Source: JAZBPO01 sp963691775 (lineage in GTDB: Bacteria > Pseudomonadota > Gammaproteobacteria > Pseudomonadales > Azotimanducaceae). Taken from it: a stretch of DNA of 64,000 nucleotides. This document shows, piece after piece, positions 50,638 through 59,764 of the stretch (position 1 is its first letter; every line of letters starts with the position of its first letter). Location: positions 4,402,001 through 4,466,000 of the forward strand of contig OY829369.1 of NCBI GenBank assembly GCA_963691775.1, read 5' to 3'. Under the pieces are notes generated by a model, which saw nothing but the letters and a program-made list of their open reading frames with translations, had not been told where the DNA came from and did not search any database. Position numbers and translations under genes: made by a program.

Positions 50638-52308
50638 ATGGATCTCATCATTCGCGGCGGTCGTATCGTTGACGGGTCGGGATTGCCCGCGTTCGTCGGT
50701 GATCTTGGCATCGAGCAGGGCATCATCCGTCAGGTAGGCGGCGCCATCCCCAATAGCGGTGACGTGCCGGAGATCGACGCTGCCGGCAAGGTCGTGAGCC
50801 CCGGTTTTATCGACCCGCACACCCACTTTGATGTGCAGCTGCTCTGGGATGGGCAGGCAAGGCCCGCGCTTGAGCACGGGGTCACCACCATCGTGCCGGG
50901 CAATTGCTCGCTGTCCCTCGCGCCGTTGAAGGCCGAGCACCGCGGGCGCCTGGTCGGCATGTTCCAGCAGATCGAGGAGATGCCCGACGCCGCCTTCAAC
51001 GGCGCCTTCGACTGGACCTGGGAGTCCTTCGAGGGCTATCTCGACGCGCTGCGCGGCAAGCTTGCCGTAAACGTGGCGCCGCTTGCCGGTCACTCGGTGA
51101 TCCGGTTATGGGCCATGGGCGAGGCCGCGGTAGAGCGCGCGGCGACGGCCGATGAACTCGCCGCCATGCAGAGCCTGCTGCGCCAGTGCCTGGAGGCGGG
51201 TGCTGTGGGCCTTTCCACTAGCTTCGTCGACGTTGATGAAAACCTGATGCCGGTGCCTTCGCGCTACGCGCACTTCGATGAGCTCGAGGCGCTGGCGGCC
51301 GTCCTCGGAGAGTTCGGCCGCGTTCTCCAGGTCGTGCCGGAGTTCTACGCCACCGACATCACGCTGGCCCGCGTCGATCAGCTCGCAGAGCTTTCGATCC
51401 GCTACGGTATCCCGACAACCTTTTCCCCGCTCTTCGACTCCGCGGCGACTCCGGACAACGTCGCGCGCGTCATGTCTCGCGTGCACGAGCAGATGGCGCG
51501 TGGCGCGCGGGTCTGGCCCCAGGTGCAGACGCGGCCGATCGATATCAGCTTCACGTTCGACCAGGCCTCGCTCATGTTTGCAGCGCTACCTGCCTGGTAC
51601 ATCACCATGCGCTTGCCCCACGAACAGAAAGTGGCTGCGTTTTCGAGCGAGGATCACGTGAAGGGTTTGCTCGAAGTTGCGGAGCCGGGCGGCAACGGCG
51701 CTCGCTGGGCGGCCATCCGCGTCCGTAGCGTCGAATGCGCAGAGCATGCCGAGCTCGTGGGACGCACGCTGGGTGAGATTGCGGACGAGCGCGGCAGCAG
51801 TCCGGCGCGCGTGATGATCGAACTTTCCCTTGCGAGTGATCTTCGGGCGAGCTTCCTCGCGGCGAATCTCGGGCACGACGATGTCGACCGGGTCGGACCG
51901 CTGCTTGCGGATCCGCACGTACACGTCGGTGCTTCGGACGGCGGGGCACACATCCAGTCGTTTTCCACCTACGGGGACACGGGCTACCTCTTCAGCGCGT
52001 TCGTTCGTGGCGCCTCCCATCTTTCGCTCGAGCATGCAGTCAAGAAAATCACTGCGGACCCCGCGCGCATCTGGGGCATTCGCGATCGCGGTCTGCTGCA
52101 GCCCGGACTTGCCGCGGACGTCACCATCTTCGACCCGGACACGATCGCCCGCGGCGACGAGGTCGCGGCCTACGACATGCCCGAGGGCGGCATGCGCTAT
52201 GTTCGTGAATCGCGAGGTGTCGAGGCGGTGATCGTCGGCGGGGCGCTCGCGTGGTCGCGGGACGCTGGGTACACGGACGCGCGGCTCGGCCGCATGGTCA
52301 GCGGTTGA
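50638..52308 (+). CDS. N-acyl-D-amino-acid deacylase (D-aminoacylase)-type amidohydrolase
   Basis: A 556-residue metal-dependent amidohydrolase from ATG 50638 with GGAGG upstream. SPGFIDPHTHFDVQ places metal ligands His61 and His63; Cys90 in VPGNCSLS corresponds to the metal-binding Cys of D-aminoacylases. The barrel ends with VHVGASDGGAHIQSFS (catalytic Asp) and a beta-sandwich tail (LQPGLAADVTIFDPDTIARG). The family removes acyl groups from N-acyl-D-amino acids, or acts on related cyclic/linear amides; which one is not clear. Confidence 0.88.
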   Translation: MDLIIRGGRIVDGSGLPAFVGDLGIEQGIIRQVGGAIPNSGDVPEIDAAGKVVSPGFIDPHTHFDVQLLWDGQARPALEHGVTTIVPGNCSLSLAPLKAEHRGRLVGMFQQIEEMPDAAFNGAFDWTWESFEGYLDALRGKLAVNVAPLAGHSVIRLWAMGEAAVERAATADELAAMQSLLRQCLEAGAVGLSTSFVDVDENLMPVPSRYAHFDELEALAAVLGEFGRVLQVVPEFYATDITLARVDQLAELSIRYGIPTTFSPLFDSAATPDNVARVMSRVHEQMARGARVWPQVQTRPIDISFTFDQASLMFAALPAWYITMRLPHEQKVAAFSSEDHVKGLLEVAEPGGNGARWAAIRVRSVECAEHAELVGRTLGEIADERGSSPARVMIELSLASDLRASFLAANLGHDDVDRVGPLLADPHVHVGASDGGAHIQSFSTYGDTGYLFSAFVRGASHLSLEHAVKKITADPARIWGIRDRGLLQPGLAADVTIFDPDTIARGDEVAAYDMPEGGMRYVRESRGVEAVIVGGALAWSRDAGYTDARLGRMVSG

Positions 52309-52319
52309 GGAGCACGGGG

Positions 52320-53288
52320 ATGGGCGAGATCAGACACCGTATCGTCGACGCGCAAAGTGCGCGTATTCATCTGGCGGAGGCCGGTGAACCCGGGCGTCCC
52401 GTCGTGCTCATGATCCACGGATTCCCGGAGTCCTGGTATTCCTGGCGCTATCAGATGCCGGCGCTCGCCGCGGCGGGCTTTCACGCGGTCGCCATGGACG
52501 TTCGCGGCTACGGACGTTCGTCGAAGCCCACCGCCGTCGCGGACTACCGGATGGTGCAGAAGGTCGCGGATGTCGTCGGCGTCGTCGATGCGCTCGGTAG
52601 TGACGACGTCACGGTCGTGGGTCACGACTGGGGCGCGCCGATCGCATGGACGAGCGCGCTCCTGCGCCCGGATCTGTTCAAGGGCGTGGCGGGTCTTTCC
52701 GTGCCGTTTTCCTCGCCGCAGCGCGAGGTGCGTCCACTCACCGCCTTTCGCGCCATGGCCGGCGAGGAAATGTTCTACATCGACTACTTCCAGGAGGTCG
52801 GCCGCGCTGAAGCGGAGATCGAGACGGACGTCCGCTCCTGGATTCTCGGTTTCTACTGGTGCGCCTCGGGCGACATCGAGAACGGTCCCAACATCTCACT
52901 CGTGCCGCGCGACGGCACGCTACGCAGCAAGTACGTCTATCCGGATCAGATGCCAGCCTGGATGAGTGAGGCTGATCTCGACGTGTACACCCGCGAGTTC
53001 GAGTACTCGGGATTCTTCGGCCCGCTTTCGCGCTATCGCAACGTTGACCGGGACTTCGAGGATCTCGCAGCCTTTGCCGGCCAGCCGATCACGATCCCGG
53101 CCCTGTTCATAGGGGGGGAACGGGATGGTCCGACGGTGTGGGGGGGCGCCGCAATCGCGAAGTTTCCGGAGACGCTGCCCCGCCTGCACGCCTCGGAGAT
53201 TCTGCCGGGCTGCGGGCACTGGGTTCAGCAGGAGCGTCCGGAAGAGACCAACCGACTCCTGCTCGACTTCCTGTCGGCGATTCACTGA
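52320..53288 (+). CDS. Epoxide hydrolase-type alpha/beta hydrolase
   Basis: A 322-residue protein from ATG 52320, 11 bp after the amidohydrolase stop. VLMIHGFPESWYSWRYQ contains the HGxP oxyanion motif (33-36). The nucleophile is Asp103 in VVGHDWGAPIAW, as in epoxide hydrolases and haloalkane dehalogenases. Cap-domain Tyr residues (YYW-like FYWCAS, FEYSGFFGPLSRYRN) and His in GCGHWVQQERPEETN complete the soluble epoxide hydrolase pattern. Likely opens an epoxide to a diol within the cluster's pathway. Confidence 0.9.
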   Translation: MGEIRHRIVDAQSARIHLAEAGEPGRPVVLMIHGFPESWYSWRYQMPALAAAGFHAVAMDVRGYGRSSKPTAVADYRMVQKVADVVGVVDALGSDDVTVVGHDWGAPIAWTSALLRPDLFKGVAGLSVPFSSPQREVRPLTAFRAMAGEEMFYIDYFQEVGRAEAEIETDVRSWILGFYWCASGDIENGPNISLVPRDGTLRSKYVYPDQMPAWMSEADLDVYTREFEYSGFFGPLSRYRNVDRDFEDLAAFAGQPITIPALFIGGERDGPTVWGGAAIAKFPETLPRLHASEILPGCGHWVQQERPEETNRLLLDFLSAIH

Positions 53289-53298
53289 GGACCATGCG

Positions 53299-54660
53299 AT
53301 GACGGATCTGCCGAGATTGGGTCAGCGTGCAGTGGTCATCGGCGGCTCCCTTGCGGGCCTGCTGTCGGCGCGCGCCGTGGCGCCGCATTTTGACGAGGTC
53401 CTGGTGCTGGACCGTGCGGAGTTCGACGGCGCCGCGCAGCCGCGCATGAGTGCGCCCCAGACCTTTCATCTGCACGTGCTGCTCAAAGGCGGCGAGAACG
53501 CCATGGAAGCGCTTGTGCCCGGATTCCGGGACGCCATGGAAGGGAGCGGGTCAGTGACGCTGCACCCTGGCAGGGACTTTCACAGCGCCTCGGAGCTAGG
53601 CGTGGCGCGGAAGTTCGAAACCGAGATGCGGACCCATGGCCAGAGCCGCTGGCTCCTGGAGCACTGCTTGCGCCGCGAAGTGCTCGCCGCGACCCCCAAT
53701 CTGGAGCTTCGCGGTGGCGTTACGGTGCGTGGTCTGCAGCACGATGCCGCCTGCAATACGGTTCAAGGGCTCGTGATCGAGTCGGATGGAGCCCGGAGCC
53801 CGCTCGACGCCGACTTCGTCGTCGACGCTTCGGGGCGGGGCGAGGGCGCGGTGCGCTGGTTCCGGGCACTCGGCCTTGCCGTGCCCGAGATCGAAGAGGT
53901 GAAGGTTGACTTCGGCTATGCAAGCACGGTGCTCCGACTCGCCGGAGATGCAGCCCGGAAGTGGAAAGGGATCGTCGTGGGTAATCTGCCGCGCGTCGGT
54001 GCACGCGGCGGCGTGATCATGCCGATCGAACCGGACGAACAGGGCCCGCGACACATCTGTTCTCTCGGCGGTCGTGCCGGCGACTATCCGCCGGACGATC
54101 GCGACGGCTTCATCGCATTCACGCAGGGCCTCCCTGATCCCGCGTTCCATGCGGCGCTCGAGGCCGCCGAGTTCCTCGCGCCCATCTCGCGCCTGATCTA
54201 TCCGGCCAATCGCCTCCGTCACTACGAGCGCATGGGCGAGGCGCTGCCGGCGGGATTCGTGCCGGTGGGGGATGCGCTCTGCAGCTTCAATCCGACCTAC
54301 GGACAGGGCATGAGCTCGTCGGCCCTGCAGGCTCGGACGCTTGCTGAAACGCTTGCCGTACGCAGCGCTGAGGACGATCTGCGTGTCCTCGTGCAGCGTC
54401 ATCTGGATGCGGCCGCGGAGGTCGTGCGCACGCCCTGGCAGCAGGCCAACTTCAACGACTTTCTTTACCCGACGACCGAAGGCGATCGGGGCATGTTCTC
54501 CGAGGAAGAGATGCGCTATCGGTCGCAGGTGGGGATCGCCGCGCTCAAGGACGACCAGGTGCGCGAATTGTCCGGCGCCGTCCAGAACCTGCTCCTGCCC
54601 TTCGAGCGTCTGCTGGAGGACGACGTGCGCGAGCGCGTTGCTGCAGTGCTCGCGGCATGA
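53299..54660 (+). CDS. FAD-dependent monooxygenase/reductase family protein
   Basis: A 453-residue flavoprotein from ATG 53299. AVVIGGSLAGLLSARAVAPHFDEVLVLDRAE is the dinucleotide-binding fold; ADFVVDASGRGEGAVRW is the second FAD motif; GFVPVGDALCSFNPTYGQGMSSSALQARTLAE is the GD motif of PHBH/geranylgeranyl-reductase-like enzymes. No covalent-flavin or Fe-S motif. It starts 10 bp after the epoxide hydrolase stop and overlaps the next gene by 4 bp, so all are co-translated. Could create the epoxide or reduce an olefin; this is inference from context. Confidence 0.85.
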   Translation: MTDLPRLGQRAVVIGGSLAGLLSARAVAPHFDEVLVLDRAEFDGAAQPRMSAPQTFHLHVLLKGGENAMEALVPGFRDAMEGSGSVTLHPGRDFHSASELGVARKFETEMRTHGQSRWLLEHCLRREVLAATPNLELRGGVTVRGLQHDAACNTVQGLVIESDGARSPLDADFVVDASGRGEGAVRWFRALGLAVPEIEEVKVDFGYASTVLRLAGDAARKWKGIVVGNLPRVGARGGVIMPIEPDEQGPRHICSLGGRAGDYPPDDRDGFIAFTQGLPDPAFHAALEAAEFLAPISRLIYPANRLRHYERMGEALPAGFVPVGDALCSFNPTYGQGMSSSALQARTLAETLAVRSAEDDLRVLVQRHLDAAAEVVRTPWQQANFNDFLYPTTEGDRGMFSEEEMRYRSQVGIAALKDDQVRELSGAVQNLLLPFERLLEDDVRERVAAVLAA

Positions 54661-55928
54661 CGGGTACCGCACGCGTCGACGGCACCGTGGCTGCGGGCTT
54701 CGAACCCCTGCGCCGTCACTTCGAGGATGCGTTTCGCCGGGGCGAGGAGCAGCACGCTCAACTGTGCGTGTACGTCGACGGTGAGCGCGTCGTGGATCTC
54801 TGGGGCAGCGCCGATGCGCGCGCGGACTTCGGTCCGGACGCTCTCGTGAACATCTTCAGCAGCGGCAAGAGCCTGGAGGCGATCGCACTCGCGAGCCTCG
54901 TCTCCCGGGGATTGCTGGCGTACGACGCGCCGGTGGCTGCCTATTGGCCCGAGTACGGCACTCGGGGCAAGGAGGACACGCGCGTCTGCGACCTGATGCG
55001 CCACGAGGCGGGCCTCGCAGCCTTCGATCAGAGCCTCTCGCCCGGGGACCTGCTCACCGAGCAGCTCAAGCAGAACAGCGTCGGCCGCGTCATCGAAGGG
55101 CAGGCACCTCGCTATCGCGGCAACGGCGAGCGGCGGGAATACCACGCCGTGACGCGCGGCTGGATCGCCAACGAGTTGTTCCGCCGCGTCGATCCCGCGG
55201 GGCGCACGATCGGGGAATTCCTCCGCGAAGAGATCGCGGACGGCCTCGGGGCCGACGTTCACGTGGGCGTGCAGGAGGCGGACCTGTCTCGGGTCGCATC
55301 GGTGGCGCCCGTGCCGCAGGGGCGCTATCTGCTCGAACTCCTGAAGCCTCCGATGATCGATCGGGCCATCAAGCACGACGCGATCTCGCTCGCGGCGAAC
55401 GTCCTGCCGCTCCTCGCGGGCTTCAAGCACCGCTCCACGGGCGATGCGCCGCCGCCCATCGAGGGCATGACCGACGTTCGCATCTTCAACGATGCGACCA
55501 TGCGTCGCGGCGAGACGCCGTCGGCGGGTGCCCACGCGTCTGCCCGGGGCCTCGCGCGGCTCGCGGCGGCCATGTCGGCGCAGGGAAGGATCGGCGAGCA
55601 CCGATTGATGAGCGCTGAGGCCTGGAACGCGCTGCACGCGGAACCCGTGCGGCGGCCCATGGGCATGGAAACCACCTTCACGCAGGGCGGCGTGGCGCGC
55701 TTCGGCCATCACTCGCGCGATCCTCATCGCATTGTCCGGGCCCTGAACCTCGGACGCGACGGCTACTACGGCTGGATGGGGCTCGGCGGATCCATCTTCC
55801 AGTGGCATCCGGAGCGACGCATAGGGTTCGGCTTCGTGCCGACGTCGCTGCACATCCCGGATTTCGTCAACGAGCGCGGCAAGGCCTATCAGGCACTGGC
55901 CGTAGACTGCGCGGCCCGCGCCGGATGA
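54657..55928 (+). CDS. Beta-lactamase-fold serine hydrolase (EstB/LACTB-like)
   Basis: A 423-residue protein with its ATG overlapping the previous stop (ATGA). The SxxK motif is Ser68-Ser-Gly-Lys71 in IFSSGKSLEAI. LMRHEAGLAAFDQSLSPGDLL and YHAVTRGWIANELFRRVDPAGRTIGEFLREEIADGLG give the Tyr-bearing second motif; GWMGLGGSIFQWHPERRIGFGFVPT is the third. The fold belongs to class C beta-lactamases/D-aminopeptidases, but cytoplasmic versions such as this (no signal peptide) are usually esterases or amide hydrolases. Last gene of the tight run; a 286-bp gap follows. Confidence 0.88.
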   Translation: MTGTARVDGTVAAGFEPLRRHFEDAFRRGEEQHAQLCVYVDGERVVDLWGSADARADFGPDALVNIFSSGKSLEAIALASLVSRGLLAYDAPVAAYWPEYGTRGKEDTRVCDLMRHEAGLAAFDQSLSPGDLLTEQLKQNSVGRVIEGQAPRYRGNGERREYHAVTRGWIANELFRRVDPAGRTIGEFLREEIADGLGADVHVGVQEADLSRVASVAPVPQGRYLLELLKPPMIDRAIKHDAISLAANVLPLLAGFKHRSTGDAPPPIEGMTDVRIFNDATMRRGETPSAGAHASARGLARLAAAMSAQGRIGEHRLMSAEAWNALHAEPVRRPMGMETTFTQGGVARFGHHSRDPHRIVRALNLGRDGYYGWMGLGGSIFQWHPERRIGFGFVPTSLHIPDFVNERGKAYQALAVDCAARAG

Positions 55929-56214
55929 ACGCGTAGGGCGCCACGAACGGCGCAGGAGGCGAGGCCTTCTTGGCCGGGTTCGCGTGGCTTCCGCGTATCG
56001 GGCCACCGCCCCCAGCAGCGCGAGATTCGCTGCGTCCCTGTGTTCCGCCACCGCGCTCGGCTTCAGGGGGCCCTTCGCGACCACCGGGGGCCTTTGCGCC
56101 GCTGAACGAACATGAGTGCCGAGCACGTCCGGCCAGTCCGTGCCGATGTGGTTTCGGCGCAGGCAGCCTGCGAAGATGGCAGGGCAGGTCGGACCACAGC
56201 CGGGGAGGGCAATC

Positions 56215-57012
56215 ATGGTCTTCGACACGATCCTCGTGGAGGACGTCGACGGCGTTCGCGTCATCACCCTCAATCGTCCGGAACGCCTGAACGCCTGGAC
56301 GTATCGCATGGGCGCGGAACTCTCCGAAGCCGTCACTGCGGGCAATGAGGACGACGCGGTCGAAGCGTTCGTCATCACCGGTGCCGGACGCGGCTTCTGC
56401 GCCGGCGCGGACGTTGCCGACGTGTTCGATGCACAGCAGTCCGGTGAATCGCGCGCCGAGGGCGGCGGTTCAGCGCGCGACTGGGTCGGGCTCGTACGCG
56501 CCTCCAAGCCCATGGTCGCCGCGATCAACGGCGCCGCGATCGGCGTCGGTCTCACCCAGGTGCTGCCCTTCGACACGCTCATCGCCGCCGCAGGCGCCAA
56601 GTTGTCCGTGCGCTTCATCCGCATGGGCCTGGTTCCCGAGCTCGCCAGCTCCCAGTTCCTGCTCCAGCGCGTCGGCTTCGGCGCGGCCAGCGATCTCATG
56701 CTCACGGGGCGCACGGTGCTGGCGGAAGAAGCGCTCGAACTCGGCCTCGTCGATCGCGTCGCCGCGCCCGATGCGCTCCTCGACGCCGCGATAGCGCAGG
56801 CCCGAGCCATGGGCTCGAACCCCCAGCAGGCGCTGCGCATGGTCAAGGAGTTGCTCACGGTGAATGCCAACGAGCCGGACCTCGCACGGGTGCAGCAGCG
56901 CGAACTGGCGGCACTCCAGGTCTGCTACACGTCACCGGAGCACAAGGAAGCCATCGCGGCATTCCTCGAGAAGCGCGAGCCCGACTTCCGCGCCGCCCGC
57001 GCGCGCGACTGA
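56215..57012 (+). CDS. Enoyl-CoA hydratase/isomerase family protein
   Basis: A 265-residue crotonase from ATG 56215 with GGGGAGGG upstream. VITLNRPERLNAWTYRMGAEL, FVITGAGRGFCAGADVADVF, AAINGAAIGVGLTQVLPFDTLIAA and RFIRMGLVPELASSQFLLQRVGFG are family blocks; the catalytic Glu is in VPELASS. Sequence is close to the crotonase at 26770-27651 in motifs, but that copy lies 29 kb away, so these are paralogs. 21 bp before the amidase gene; probably one transcript. Confidence 0.9.
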   Translation: MVFDTILVEDVDGVRVITLNRPERLNAWTYRMGAELSEAVTAGNEDDAVEAFVITGAGRGFCAGADVADVFDAQQSGESRAEGGGSARDWVGLVRASKPMVAAINGAAIGVGLTQVLPFDTLIAAAGAKLSVRFIRMGLVPELASSQFLLQRVGFGAASDLMLTGRTVLAEEALELGLVDRVAAPDALLDAAIAQARAMGSNPQQALRMVKELLTVNANEPDLARVQQRELAALQVCYTSPEHKEAIAAFLEKREPDFRAARARD

Positions 57013-57033
57013 GACGGTAGAGGCAGGTCCACC

Positions 57034-58458
57034 GTGCCGCAGGCGCCGCTCTTCTCGTACTCCGCATCCGAGCTCTCGGCGCTCGTCTCCGCGCGTGAGG
57101 TGAGCTGCCTGGAGGTCATGGATGCGCACCTCGATCGGATCGCGGAACTCAATCCGATTCACAACGCGATCGTCGCGCAGCGCGATGGCGAGACGCTTCG
57201 GGACGAGGCGCGAGCGGCCGATCAGGCGCTCGCCAGAGGCGAGTACCGTGGTTGGCTGCACGGCCTTCCCCACGGCGTGAAGGACCTGGCCGATGCGGCA
57301 GGCATGAGGACCACGTTCGGTTCACCCTTGTTCGCGGACAACGTCGCCGAAAGCGACAGCCTGCACATCGGACGGATCCGGGCCGCAGGCGCGATCTTCG
57401 TCGGCAAGACCAACACGCCCGAGTTCGGCCTCGGCTCGCAGAGCTACAACCCGGTGTACGGGGTCACGCGGAATGCGCGGGATCCCGCCCTCACGGCGGG
57501 GGGCAGCAGCGGTGGCGCCGCCGTGGCACTGGCGACCGGCATGCTGCCCTCGGCCGACGGCAGCGACATGATGGGTTCGCTGCGCAATCCCGCCGCGTTC
57601 AACGGCATCGTCGGCTTACGGCCGAGCCAGGGGCGCGTGCCGTCCATTCCCACCGACGACGCCTTCTATCAGCAGCTGGCCGTGAACGGTCCGATGGGGC
57701 GCACGGTCGAGGATGTCGTGCGCATGCTGTGCACGATGGCCGGCCCGGATCCGCGGGAGGCGCTCGCCCGGCAGGACGCATTGCCGCCGCCCGAGGAGTT
57801 TCGCGCGCTCGAGCCTGCGGGCGTGCGTATCGGCTGGCTGGGCGATCTCGACGGCCATCTACCGATGGAAACGGGCGTGCTCGATGTCTGTTCTGAAGCC
57901 CTTGCGGCGCTCGAGGGTGCGGGTTGCTCCGTGGACGCTGCGCGGGCCGACTTCGATCCGACGCGCCTCTGGCGGACCTGGCTGACGCTGCGGCAGTTCG
58001 GGATCACCCGTTATCGAGCGCTCTACGACGACCCAGAAAAGCGTGCGTTGCTCAAACCTGAGCTCGTCTGGGAGATCGAGCAGGGCAGGGACCTGACGGC
58101 GTCTGATGTCGCGCGCGCCGGGGCCGAGCGGAATCGCTGGTTCGGCGCGCTGCTGGCGCTCTTCGAGCGCTTCGACGTCCTAGCGCTGCCCTCGGCCCAG
58201 GTGTTCCCCTTCGCGGCCGAGACGCACTGGCCCGAGCGCATCGGCCACGTCTCGATGGACACCTACCACCGCTGGATGGAGGTGGTGATTGGCGGCACGC
58301 TCGGCGGCCTCCCCGTGGTCAGCCTGCCTGCGGGGCGGGACGATCACGGACGGGAAATGGGCATCCAGTTCATGGGCCCGCCGGGGCAGGATCGACGGGT
58401 GCTGGAGTTTGCGCTCGCCTACGAGCGGGTGCGGCCTTGGCCGGCACGGCCGGAGTAA
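57034..58458 (+). CDS. Amidase-signature family amidase
   Basis: A 474-residue amidase from GTG 57034. The Ser-Ser-Lys triad is Lys83 in LPHGVKDLADAAG, Ser158 in TAGGSSGGAAVALATG, and nucleophile Ser182 in DMMGSLRNPAAFNG. C-terminal FDVLALPSAQVFPF and GLPVVSLPAGRDDHGREMGIQFMGPPGQD are typical. Hydrolyses a carboxamide or acyl-amide; related enzymes include 6-aminohexanoate cyclic dimer hydrolase and acylamidases. Follows the crotonase by 21 bp and ends the co-directional cluster. Confidence 0.92.
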   Translation: MPQAPLFSYSASELSALVSAREVSCLEVMDAHLDRIAELNPIHNAIVAQRDGETLRDEARAADQALARGEYRGWLHGLPHGVKDLADAAGMRTTFGSPLFADNVAESDSLHIGRIRAAGAIFVGKTNTPEFGLGSQSYNPVYGVTRNARDPALTAGGSSGGAAVALATGMLPSADGSDMMGSLRNPAAFNGIVGLRPSQGRVPSIPTDDAFYQQLAVNGPMGRTVEDVVRMLCTMAGPDPREALARQDALPPPEEFRALEPAGVRIGWLGDLDGHLPMETGVLDVCSEALAALEGAGCSVDAARADFDPTRLWRTWLTLRQFGITRYRALYDDPEKRALLKPELVWEIEQGRDLTASDVARAGAERNRWFGALLALFERFDVLALPSAQVFPFAAETHWPERIGHVSMDTYHRWMEVVIGGTLGGLPVVSLPAGRDDHGREMGIQFMGPPGQDRRVLEFALAYERVRPWPARPE

Positions 58459-58546
58459 GGACATTCATGGCCCGGTCGGCCGCCGGAGGGACGCCGGCGC
58501 GCGGGAGCTCAGGCCGCGCACCGCTGGAAGCGGTCGCCTGAACGAT

Positions 58547-59266
58547 TCACTCCTTCGCGACGTCGCTCGCGAAGCTCGCGGCGTTGGCCGCCCCGAAGGC
58601 GTCGTCCTCCTCCGTGACCCAGAAGGCCGGGCGCGCAGCGGGGATGGTGATCGCCTTGTTCACCATCGGACGCGCTTCCATCCGTTCGAACCAGGCCGAG
58701 AGGCCGTCGAGCCCGTCGATGGACACCTTCGCCCATGCCCAGGCTCGGGCCCAGGGATAGGTCGCCATGTCGGCGATCGTGTACGCATCGGCCGCGAGCC
58801 AGTCGTGTGCACGCAGGCGCGTGTCGAGCACCTCGAGGAGCCGCCGGCTCTCGTCGACGTAGCGCTGGATGGCGAAGGGGTGTTCCTCGCCGTTCGGGGC
58901 CGCGATGCGCTGGAAGTACATTGCCTGGCCCATCATCGGACCGACGCCGGCCATCTGGAACATCAGCCACTGCAGGGTCTCGGACCGACCGTTCGCGTCT
59001 TCGGGCAGGAAACGACCGTACTTCTCCGCGAGATACCAGAGGATGGCGCCGCTCTCGAACACGGCGAAGTCGTCGTTCGACCGGTCGACGAGGGTTGGAA
59101 TGCGGCCATTGGGATTGAGCTTCAGGTAGTCCGGGGCCTTCTGCTCGCGCTTGGCGAAATCGATGAACGTGAGGTCGTAGGGGAGGCCGGCTTCCTCGAG
59201 GAAGAGGACGGGCTTGTATCCGTTCATGGTTGCGGCGGTGTAGAGGTGGAGGTCGTGCGCGGGCAT
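58547..59266 (-). CDS. Glutathione S-transferase family protein
   Basis: A 239-residue GST. Thioredoxin-like N-terminal domain: LHLYTAATMNGYKPVLFLEEAGLPYDLTFIDF and LNPNGRIPTLVD, then ESGAILWYLAEKYGRFLP (Ser/Glu glutathione site). Helical C-terminal domain with the N-capping ADAYTIADMATYPWARAW. TAATMNGYKP resembles the TxxN motif of the nu-class (YfcG-like) enzymes. Divergent from an HxlR regulator with a palindrome between, so probably induced by an electrophile sensed by that regulator. Confidence 0.9.
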   Translation of the reverse strand: MPAHDLHLYTAATMNGYKPVLFLEEAGLPYDLTFIDFAKREQKAPDYLKLNPNGRIPTLVDRSNDDFAVFESGAILWYLAEKYGRFLPEDANGRSETLQWLMFQMAGVGPMMGQAMYFQRIAAPNGEEHPFAIQRYVDESRRLLEVLDTRLRAHDWLAADAYTIADMATYPWARAWAWAKVSIDGLDGLSAWFERMEARPMVNKAITIPAARPAFWVTEEDDAFGAANAASFASDVAKE

Positions 59267-59326
59267 GGCTGCGGCTCTCGAATGGGGGAGCCGGCAATCT
59301 AGGGTGCGCGCGTACGATCATCAACC

Positions 59327-59345
59327 AGTATACTTTTGGTAACCT
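59327..59345 (+). promoter_or_regulatory. Candidate HxlR operator overlapping a -10 box
   Basis: AGTATAC (59327-59333), a 5-bp spacer and GTAACCT (59339-59345) form an imperfect dyad (5 of 7 positions). It overlaps TATACT (59329-59334), a good -10 for the regulator gene starting at 59375, and lies in the 108 bp between divergent gst and hxlR-type genes. It is the only AT-rich stretch of the interval. Confidence 0.45.
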
Positions 59346-59374
59346 AAGCCTCGGCGCAGGGAGGAAAGCGCTTC

Positions 59375-59764
59375 ATGGATGCACGCATCTTCGAGGATGC
59401 GGCGGGTCGCCGCCGTGTCGAGGCGCCGTGCCTCGAGCCCTGCCCGATCGAGCGCGGCATGCGCATCATCGGCGGCAAGTGGACGGGATCGATCCTCTGG
59501 CATCTGCAGGACGCACCTGTTCGCTTCAACGATCTCGCGCGCATGATCGGCGGCGCGAGCAAGAAGATGATCACGGAGCGATTGCGGCATCTGGAGGCAC
59601 ACGGTCTGGTGCGCCGGGAGGTGATCGACAGCTCGCCGGTGTCGGTGCAGTACTCGATCACGCCACTCGGCGCCACGGCGCTCGGCTGCCTGGATGCACT
59701 CCGGGCATGGAGTGAGTCACTGCCCGAGGACCTCGAAACGGACGGAACAGGAGCAGGGCGATGA
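59375..59764 (+). CDS. HxlR-family transcriptional regulator
   Basis: A 129-residue winged-helix regulator. APCLEPCPIERGMRIIGGKWTGSILWHLQDAPVRFNDLARMIGGASKKMITERLRHLEAHGLVRREVIDSSPVSVQYSITPLG is the full HxlR domain. Two N-terminal Cys (about residues 19 and 23) could be redox or electrophile sensors, as known for HypR/YodB relatives. ATG 59375 lies 30 bp after the operator candidate. Overlaps the thioesterase gene by 4 bp (ATGA). Probably controls itself, the thioesterase and the divergent GST gene. Confidence 0.92.
   Translation: MDARIFEDAAGRRRVEAPCLEPCPIERGMRIIGGKWTGSILWHLQDAPVRFNDLARMIGGASKKMITERLRHLEAHGLVRREVIDSSPVSVQYSITPLGATALGCLDALRAWSESLPEDLETDGTGAGR

Noticed and set aside
54516..56870. 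A 784-codon open frame on the minus strand
   Set aside because: It runs across three well-supported plus-strand genes and an intergenic gap, with no domain of its own.
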